A stretch of 64,000 bases of DNA, taken from Macrocystis pyrifera (Eukaryota > Sar > Phaeophyceae > Laminariales > Laminariaceae). Shown in pieces: positions 11,399 to 21,500 of the stretch (position 1 is the first letter of the stretch; each line of letters opens with the position of its first letter). The DNA lies in NCBI GenBank assembly GCA_031763025.1, contig JASSKH010000031.1, positions 1 to 64,000 on the forward strand, written 5' to 3'. The notes under the pieces are model-generated. The model had not been told where the DNA came from. It did not search any database and saw only the letters and a program-made list of their open reading frames with translations. Both the position numbers and the translations under genes were made by a program.

Positions 11399-12583
11399 TC
11401 ACAGAGAGTTAACAGACGTACTGGTAGATGTAGTGGTACAAGTCGATCGAAAACAATTTTGCTTCTTGAAAGGCGCGGGTCGCCCTGGGCTACATTCAGG
11501 CCCAGGAACTACTGAACCTCGTTTGATCGGCACACCGTAGGCAATAATGTCCGGGCTCCACGCAGGCTGCTCTTCTTCACCCGGAGACCGCACTTCCAAC
11601 AGGAACATCGGAATATCTCCGGGAACATCTCGAGTTCCCCACCTTGCCTTTCGTTTGGCTACAATCCAATCTCTCACCAAAATAGCGGACTGAAAGAACA
11701 CCGTCATGATCATGCATATGTTTGCCGCGATAAGCACAGCCGCAAATGCCGATATCGTGGTCGACTCCTCATTGGAAACATCCACCTTCAGAAGGAGTGC
11801 TACATACATGCTGGCCAGGATAATACCGTTTCCCCAACGGTATAGACCCATGTCCCCGCTTTTCTCAAAGGGAGACATAGACTCGGAAACAAACAAGAAC
11901 ACCACCGCGAGCAAAAGCACGACCGCAATTTGGGCTGGACTATTGGGAAGGACGAAGACAGCGATTCCCGTAAGCGTGATGCGACGGGCGCACTCGACCA
12001 CCTCGTAGTAAAATCGTGACGGCTTGTACGGTGACCATAGGTCACTAGCGGGCTGCAGCTGTAGCTTAGTGTCCCTACCAGATTTTACGAGCTCTATTCG
12101 ATTGCGCGCAAGCCAATACGTGAAAACCGCCGGAATGCCGATAGGATACACGCAGACCATGAACGTTGCGTATAGCTCGAAATTTTTGTGCTTGTCCGTG
12201 GCGCAGACCAGATCGTAGTCGGCTCGAAGGTATTCTATACCATCGTCCAATTCATCGCAGACAAACGTCTGGAATACAGTGTATGACACAGAGGAATAAA
12301 CGAAGAACGCCACAAAAAGAGCAGCGGATAGGTGCTTGTGTTTCACTCTCCGCAATGCTAGTTCCGAGCCCCTGTTACGCATCTTCGCTATGACATATGT
12401 ACATGATAGTAACCCGAGCACCACAATTGGTGCAATAGTTGAGAGCAGTAGTCGGTCGTAGAAGTTGGTTGCCCACTTGCACGAGAACGAGGAAAGCACG
12501 CCAATGTCGAAATTAATCGGGCTCATCTTCGACAGAAAGTCTTCGTACTCCTGGGGGTAGACGTGTCCAGCGATAGCAGCGAA
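11399..12583 (-). CDS. Exon 12 of the beta-helix gene: C-terminal membrane domain
   Basis: The acceptor CCCTTTTTCTTGCCAG precedes 12583 and joins in phase 0. The 394 residues have at least six hydrophobic segments, including LLLSTIAPIVVLGLLSCTYV, LSAALFVAFFVYSSVSYTVF, YATFMVCVYPIGIPAVFTYW, IAVVLLLAVVFLFV and AAVLIAANICMIMTVFF. The segment TFVCDELDDG...YLRADYDLVC is, from memory, characteristic of this stramenopile family, sometimes compared with TRP-like channel domains. The tail after about residue 330 is hydrophilic and presumably cytoplasmic. The stop codon is at 11399-11401. Confidence 0.85.
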   Translation of the reverse strand, partial: FAAIAGHVYPQEYEDFLSKMSPINFDIGVLSSFSCKWATNFYDRLLLSTIAPIVVLGLLSCTYVIAKMRNRGSELALRRVKHKHLSAALFVAFFVYSSVSYTVFQTFVCDELDDGIEYLRADYDLVCATDKHKNFELYATFMVCVYPIGIPAVFTYWLARNRIELVKSGRDTKLQLQPASDLWSPYKPSRFYYEVVECARRITLTGIAVFVLPNSPAQIAVVLLLAVVFLFVSESMSPFEKSGDMGLYRWGNGIILASMYVALLLKVDVSNEESTTISAFAAVLIAANICMIMTVFFQSAILVRDWIVAKRKARWGTRDVPGDIPMFLLEVRSPGEEEQPAWSPDIIAYGVPIKRGSVVPGPECSPGRPAPFKKQNCFRSTCTTTSTSTSVNSL

Positions 12584-15500
12584 CTGGCAAGAAAAAGGGG
12601 GACAGGAAAGCGCCAATACAAGGATCGAGTAGGCTAAGAATACGTGGTACCTGGAATAGAACATTGATGACATCATGCGTAAATTGGCATCAACCGAATG
12701 CATTCGAGCACTGGAGAGTGGCCACGAAGCACCTCTGTAAATTACGTGACGCGTGGAGCGACACGAGAAAACAGTCCCACATACCCCTACGTTTTGGAAA
12801 TACGGTGTTACCCCCCATACCAAGCAGTGCAACAGATGCACGCGCCGTAATTTTCTGAACGAAATCGTCCACCGATAGTAGGGACGTGCGGAGACACGAA
12901 GTCACGATACCATCAACTCAGTTATTCTGCAATACGGAAAACGAATGCGCACCTGAGAAACGATCTGCCAGACGACCACGACGATCTTGATGGCCGTCAA
13001 GGGGAACACCTTTAGGAGAAAGTCGTGAGTATGCAATGTAATTCGTCCCCAGTAGCTGCGCCCCGCCGAAGTTTCTTCTACCCACTCATCAGTCCCTCTC
13101 CCGAGGTAAGACAAGAGCATCATCGTCGCCACCAGAGCAGCCACTGCTATGAATACTATTAGCCCCGCTGCTGATTGATCGTTCGCAGAGGAGCACTTGG
13201 TACAGGAGTACGATATTCCTTCAGCGAACATTTCCTCGCAAACCGCGCAATCTGCAGGAGAAAGTAGAAGCGGTGTTCGTGGGATACACAAGCGGCGCAA
13301 ACCTTATCAGCCTCTCACAAAAATATTTACGAATCATGTCAAGGAGGCCAACGAACATCATCGAGGCAAGTGTTCCTTGGTGTTTGGCCTGCGCACAGCT
13401 ATAGCCGGGCATTACACTTGGAACTGAATACTACAAACATACCCTGTATACAAACACGCGAAATGACACGTGGCCATTGCGTTTGAGCAGGTGCAGATTA
13501 TCTCATTCAACACAGAGTCTTCATTGCCTTTCGTGATCATGGTGTGCGGGCCGTTCGCTTGTTCCTTGTATGGTGGGTGTCCAGTGGAAACATTGACCGG
13601 GTCTGCCCTTGACGGTAGGCGTAGTACCACATTATGCTGAGGAGATCTTGACCTCACCCAGTCACTGAGTTTGACATCTAAACCTGCAATCCAATGAACA
13701 ATCCCAAATCCCAAGCAAAGCACGAAAAATAATGTACAACACTACAATCAATAATAGTATTCCAATGACATCGGGCACAAGTCCCTAAAAAATGGTTTGC
13801 TAACAAAAGTCATCTCCTGTTGTAGCACGCCTCACTTACAGGGGCCTCGGTAGCCATCCGCGCAGTACTTTCCTGCGACGTCACCCCCCTCGCAGGCTTC
13901 GTATTGATAGCACTCACGAACATCTGTGCTAGTGTTCAAGGTGCGGTAGTAGCCCTTTAAAATTTGTATACTGGCCAGGGTAACGCCGGTTATTGAAGCG
14001 TTTGTGCCGAGCGGGAGAGGTTCGCACACAGGTATCCGACCGCTGTCTGTTACCACTGCCCCTTCCTCCAAGATTTCGCTCCCGGTCTTGCACCGGGCGC
14101 ATGCCATATCGAAGCGAGTCTCGGTATCATTCTGCTCGGTGTCAATCTGCATATCATTGAACGAAGCAGGGCAAAAAAATAGTTGAGACACGAATCTAAC
14201 TCCGCTGGATTGTTAGTCCCGTTTATTGAAATGGCTCCCGACATGCGAGTCATCCACGTCGATTGCGAGTGGAAACACGCTGAGAGAATGACAGGAGGGG
14301 CACGGGGCGAATCTCGCAACAGTTGCCTATATGCAGCTATTAGACACGTACAACGGGTCTCATGCACCGCAAACAATACAGGCGTCATCCCACCGTCGGT
14401 GGCAGCGTCAACGTGAAATGGGTTGTTCAGACCGTCAATTTAGCGGTCGTTACGTTTCAGTGTCTCAGTGTTGCTGCTCGGCCAAGTAACTGTTTAGATC
14501 ATGATCCTCACCTGTACACCTGATATTAGGTTCAGCTGATCTTCATACATCCTACACACACGTGTAGCTCGAGCTTGTAAAGATACTGCAGTAAAAAGTA
14601 CCAGGGTAATGTTTTTCTCAATTTCATTCCGTCATACGAGCAACAGTACACGCCATTCATAGGCAAAATCCGACTAATGACGGCAAGTGCGCCTTTCATG
14701 TTCACCTTGACGTCCGTCATGTTGCGATATTCACCAGCAGCACAATGCAAATCGTTGTCGACGAAGGTGACGTTTTGCATAGATTCCAGCAGTCCAATAC
14801 TGATGACGGCAAGTCCTTCGTCCCCCGCTCTGTTGGCAGTAAAGTTGCACATATTCAACGTCATGCTGCCTGTGTGGAAAATGGCTCCTCCTGATATCCC
14901 TGTGTAATAAATCGCCCCCAACATGCGAGTTAGATTTCTCCATGACAGAAGTTACGCGCTATTATTTATTATGTTAGTATCGAAGGAATACGGCTTACCA
15001 ACACCGATGTCGCAAAAACGCGTATTCAAGCGCAGGTCCCCGAACGCAGATACAACGCCAGCAACCTGAAGCCGGACTTGAATGCTGTTGGGTTCACAAA
15101 TAGCATCAAATTCATCAAATTTGTATCTGAGGATATTTCGAATAATTAGTATTTCGTGGGCCGGACGTTCAAGCCGAGAAGCAAATGCGCTCTGTTGTAA
15201 AATGTTGACACCGTTTCAAGACATCTCACTTGCATAGTTCCCGACAAAAGTGGAATTCTTCACTGCCGCAGTCCCTGCGCCAGTGTACAGGTACAACGCT
15301 CCTCCGTCTGTGGCGTTGTTTTCCTCAAAGTAACACTCCCCAAATTCTCTTGTGTCCTCTTTGGTTGATGTGAGAGAAATAGCACCGCCAAACTCTGCAC
15401 TGTTGAGGTTGAACCTTGAGCCACTGAGGTCAAGATCATCAGGCGCAGTGATCAACATTGCGCCTCCTCCAGCCTCCGCAGAATTGTTCGTGAATGATAC

Positions 15501-18500
15501 GATCCCCTTGAAATTAAGGCTCGACTCCGACGTGGATGCGATTGCACCTGAAACCCGGTACGACCGTTGAAATAAAGGCAACGTATTAGGGGCGTTGTTG
15601 GCAGTGAGCAGACGTCGTCCAAAAAAGATGAAATATTGTCAAACTTCCATCAGCAGTGTTTCGTGAGGAAAGGAAAAATAGAAATCTGCAACATCAACAA
15701 AGTGTGATTCGTAATAGTTGGGTTATCGAGAAGGGGTCTCAATCTTGTTGAAGGGGACGATACCTCGCCAGGCGTGGTGACCCGGTCGGGAACAGGTGCG
15801 TGAACCCTCGGAGTCATATAATTGCAAACCTCGGTGTAGTGACGATCCAGTCGCCGTCGCCCGTTAAGGTTTCCCTGGTCGAGGCGACAGCTTTACCTCA
15901 AAGGATTCACCTGTACTCGCCGCCTCAGGCGTTGGACGGCGTTCCTGACCGACGAGTCTATGCAAACGTTGAAAGGCAATACATGTTTGCCGAGTTTCAG
16001 GAAAATGTCTGCACGCGATGACGCAGGCTGACTGGTGTAACATACACCCTCAAGGTGCTGCAGAGTCCACAAAAATCCCGGGGGTCCCCTTCCAGGCTTA
16101 GCTCCTGTTTCTACTGTGCGATGCATTGGTTGTTTACGTTGTTGTCCAACAGCCCGTACAATATCATGAATTTTCTAGTACTACCGGTTGAACCCTTGGG
16201 ATTGGATATGTGAGTTTTTATTGATGCCACACTTTAGGGTACACACAGGACGCGGGGGGTTGGCCTTGGGTTGTCGACCAAGACGGTATCAGCACAACAC
16301 ATGTATATCGAAGAAACGGTGGACAGACTCGTCTACTGGGTGATCGGAACGAATACTCGGCACACAAGACGATGGACCTGATAACCATTGCTTTCGGAGA
16401 CAACATTTTGTCCACTCTTAACTACGATTTGGCCTTCATATCCGCGGTTTCATTCTCAGAGGAAAGCAATGTATATACAGGTATATACTATTTGCGCAAT
16501 GTTGCTGTCCGTGGACGATGATATTAGGCCCAATCTAGAGACCTACATGGTGGTGCGCAAACCAGCGAGAAACGGGAGAGTCTCCCAAAAAGACATTTCC
16601 ATGGATGACTTGTCGCAGAACTGTTCGCCGTTCTATCCAACCACCACCGGTGACACATACGTACCAGGCAAAGACTGAGCACAGGCGACCCATGAAGATA
16701 CTTAATAAAGTATCAACTAATTGTGACTATTTTTTTGTTCGTACATGAGTACCTGTTTCCGCCCATGGGTATCACATGTTACGAGCTGTTGTCGCTGGCT
16801 ATACATCTTACCTCCACTGCGAGCCCAATTGCTGGTGAAATTGGTGTGGGAAGTGATAGTAGTTGTGCAAGTTTCGTCGCTGATGGCACCTGCGGGTGCG
16901 ATATCACGAGTATACGATGGTCATGTTAAAAGGTAGTCCCGTAACATCGTCATGTAAGGAGCAGTTGGACGGACACAGACCGTATCGTGGACGCTGAGTA
17001 AGAGCGGTATAGAGTTGTTCATCGTCCATATATCCTTCCGAGAGCAGACTAGCGTGTATCTATAAATAGTTGGAATAGTTGTGTGTGCAGTCCATCGCGC
17101 TGCACATCATGTAAGGCAGTAGCACATATCATGCTGAGCGTGTATGTTGAAGACGTCTAAATTCCCCATACGCCTTTGTTGGAGACGGCACACGGAACTG
17201 CGCGGAAACGAACCGCGCTTGCAAGCATCCCCGTTTTTGTGCGTAGCTACGCGTCCCACCGAATAGATTCGGGATGTTAACACTGCATCATTTCACCCAC
17301 CCGGCAATGCGTCACAATGTGACGATGAAAAAGCTACTACTACGCTTGAGTGGACAGGTGATGGCGAGTTTCGACGATACAGTCAGAATATTCCAGGAAC
17401 GACGATAGTACACAGACGTTGGAGTACTATCACCCCAGAGAAATCGCGCGCATACACTGTCTCGTCGCACCTCCGTCCATGCTGGCCGCATTCCCCTCGA
17501 AGATGGTTTCACCATGGATGTTGATCTCGGAAAAATTGGCATGGATTGCACCTGCCGGTAGACGAAACGTACAACATCGTCTCCATCGATGAGATTGTTC
17601 ACGGATACCCATCACCCAGATCGCACTTGTTGTGGTTCGGGACGTTTCATCGACAATTTATACTGACCAACTTTTGCGGGATCAATTTACAACTTGACGT
17701 ACGAGTGCTGTGTGGTGTGTGATGTGGGTGTTGAATAGTTCTTAAGGTGCGTTGACCAAGCTGTTGGCCATGCGTACCCTACCACCTGTACGCGTGGCCA
17801 ACGGCTGGTATGTTGATCCCCGTTCGTTTTAGTCAAGTAGATTGTGAACCGCTGGCGCTCGGTACTGGGCCATTATCAACTCCCCGTACATCTATTTTGA
17901 CAGAGGAAGGTTCCAGAGTTCCAGGTATTAGAAGCTCACGTACGTCCGACAGGAACAAGTCACAGTGCAACGGAAATCTATTGGAATGTGCGTTTGAGAG
18001 AGAAACCAGTACAGCAGAGTCGTACAAGCCTGTATCGCCAGATCAGCGTACTATTAGTTCGCAGTTTCGACTTTTCCTGGGTCAATATACGTACCACTCT
18101 TCACCCGTGTAACCAAAGTATTGTTCGCTATTGCGAAGCCAAACCAAAATCTGGGTCGGATCCAGGTCTTTGGGTGCTGACGCGTCCAGAACCAGTCTTC
18201 TTCTCGGAGCTACCAGATAGCTTGCTCTGGGTACAGGGCGATGACAGAGCTCTTTGTGCCCGGGCTGAATCCCATATGACATCGTTGGTCGGGAGAAGCC
18301 TTACATGTGTTTGTGTTCATGGGTTCAAGCTTGCGTAGCTATCCCTGCGAGTCATGGTTCAGAGATGTTATGTGGCCACTACTTACCTCCTCCATCCTTT
18401 GCGTTGTTCCACGCCAAAAACGAGGTATCCCAGAAGTAGATGAAAGCGTTCTTGCTGTTGATGGCACCTGTAATTCATGACATACGCGCAATGCCAACAA

Positions 18501-21500
18501 TCTTCTGGTTGGTCGGGGGTAATCCGGTTGGGTACTACTGATTGAGTTTCTCACAGTCAAGAAACTCGTGCACGGATTTTGGCAAGTGTACAGTGCAAAT
18601 ACTCCACCTTACTTGGCAAATACACGGTCTCGAAGTATAGACGTGCAATCGCTGTCAATATGGAACGAGAAGCAAACAATCAACTCCACAGTAAACGCAA
18701 GCGTAACATAAACACATGCACTCGCGAAGCGGGTTTGTCGCAGAACTGCTGGATGCTATTCTACGACCATCATGTGTCGTGATGACAATAGTGCGTTCAT
18801 TGCCGTGGTTGAGGTGGTACAACTCTGTGTGAAGAGAACTTGTGTACACATGAACGATTGTCAAGCGATTGGCCGAGCCATCTTCTGTTGCGTATCAGGT
18901 ACGAAATATATGAGCCCATGCTGGACAAGCCGAGAGGAGCGACGTCGTTGACGGATTATTCCAAACATTGATAACCCGTGAGTTGCCAAGGAACCGAAGC
19001 GCACCACTCAGTGGCCATGGCAGGTACCAATACGAACATTAGAACGATTGTGGGCGATCACATCGTATGTATCTGATATTTGGCACATAAAGGTACGCTA
19101 ACTGGCAAGTCGTGCCTTAGGGTTAGGGATAGGCGTTGCACAAGTCGTTCATCTTGGAATAGTTTGAAACACATTTGAATTATTTCTATCAATATCAACA
19201 CATCCACAAGATCAGAGGAGCGCGCCCACACATCATTGAAACCCCATTTGCAACGCCACGGCATGCGCACATTGTTACCTGTAAACGAACAAAGTATTGC
19301 AGTTTTATATCTTGAAATGGATCGTCTACCAGCAAACTAATGTATTGTGTGTAATACACAAGTACGGCTGCCAAACGGCTTGTAAGTCCTCTCTAAGTCG
19401 CAGTCCATTAGGTTGACGTACAGTATGCTGAGCGTGTTTTCACCGTCTGGTTTCCCCCATCCTGCTGAAAAGAACTGTCAACCATTGGACCCTTCGCACC
19501 TCCGGTTTTCTTTGCCGTGTTGTTCGTGAAGTTCACTCCGCCGTCGAAGGAGATGTTGGATGAGATCACATTCAAAACACCTACGGATTGAACAGATGGC
19601 AAACACGTGCGCCATGCGTCATACGTGTTGATATTTCCATATTTCTATTTCTATACAAGGCCCTCTTGGGAGCGGTTAAAGACCACAATCCAATCTATCC
19701 AGGCGCCCTGCGGTAGCTGTCTAGTCGAAATAACGCGAAACGAAGGCAGCACCAGCGGTGCTCCGTTCCAAGACAATAAACATGGTTTGAGGTCTTTGTG
19801 CTCTTGCTGGTATATTGAGACAAAATGCCAGGGGTGTTCAAAGGCCTGTGACACAAGTGCCTTGCTGGCGATGTCTTCGTGACATAACACTATACATTTC
19901 AATAGTGAACCATGTTCTATTGCTGGACATGAATTTTACTGACACTATACTACCAGGTGTATATTAAGATCGTGAACCATGTCCTGTGCAGGCCGATGAC
20001 GGCACAGGCTGTTTTCGCCTGAAATTACTTGCAGATTATCACATATTGTGAAAAATACTTGTGATGCACATATGCACCATGCAAAGAGCAGTGGCCATGG
20101 TTTAGCGCTTCGAGGCAATGGATGCACTCCCGTCCTAGGTTAATTCCAGGATGAATGATCTAGTGAGCAAATTTTGTATCTATCAATTATCTACTCCAAG
20201 AAGCGTCGGGGGCGTTGCTTTGATTCATCGTCTTTTGTATATTCATTGGTTTCGTCCTGCACGAGAATGCTACTTTGAATTTGACGTGCTACGTGCTTGT
20301 GCGACGGAGAGTAGACTTGTTCGGACTGACTCAATTTCCGTATATCCCAAACAAGCGCCATCCCAAACCCAATCACCGCGGCATATGCCTCGAACCCGTA
20401 CTTGATGAAGACATGTGGTACAACTTCGTGTGAGCGTGCTGTGTCGCAACCTGCACACCCCATCCGACGCACAATTCTGAGTCCAAATGTGAACAAATAT
20501 AACGAGTAGCGTTTGGTTAAACTTCCCGATGATTGTGGGAAATATATCCACCCCAGTATCATTTTTATAAAGAATGTGCGACGCCGTGGCCAGTGGAAGA
20601 GAGAACAGCAACTGTGTCCCTGAATCCGTATGGAACATTGGTGCAGATCACATCCATGCAACGTTTCCTTGATAGCATGTATTATTTAAGGCAACAGAAG
20701 CAAGTGCTAATAGCTTTCCACGCACACTACGTTGGCAGGGTTCTATCGTGAACCTTCCTGGAATTTCAATCGCTGGCTGGTGCTCGCCGAGCGGCCTTGA
20801 TACGATTGTCACCTCTAACTGAGTTGATCCCGGACAGGGTCAAACATATCGTCTCGAAGCAGGAGACGGGCGACCTGAAAGGCTTGGAAATCGTGGGATA
20901 TCCACGCATCCACGTATGTTGTGTAGTGCACAGCAGTCGTTCATGCGCATGCATATATCCGACAATTTTCGAGTTTTTGTTTCCGTCGAAGGAGCAACCA
21001 AGGTGCATGATACCAACGCATTCATCTCGCATATTCACGCACGTTCAAACGCACCTCCACGCTCGAATGCTGTGTTGTTCGACGCACATACTTCGTCAAA
21101 TGTCACGTTAGATTTCTCGGAAATGGCGAACACACCTGTGGATGGGAATGCGACGAAGTCCACCAAGTCAATGGATTCAAGAAATGTACCTCAACAATGG
21201 CCGAGGTGGGTGTTGGACGTAAAACGTATATCGTTTACTTGGTAAACCTCAGGACATCGTGTGACCGTACGTAGTGAAGGATTTGGAGCATTTCTTGCAG
21301 AATGCCAAGCTTAGAGCCACTGATCGAATTGCACCGACAAGCCACGCATGTGGATGCAGTATACCCTCATGAACGACGCATGAAACGAGCCTCCCGTTCC
21401 CCTTGGGGTACGTGCAGTGGCTTACACGAGGAATCCAATTCTGGCATGGCCTTACTATACATATTTATGCGATGCGTAGGTGCATGCAGATGGTTCAAGG

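Noticed and set aside
15002-15129. Additional beta-helix exon (VAGVVSAFGDLRLNTRF, donor GTAAGC)
   Set aside because: It looks like a rung and has a good donor, but its likely acceptor gives phase 2 while the neighbouring exons need phase 1. Leaving it out keeps the whole gene in frame. It could be a pseudo-exon.
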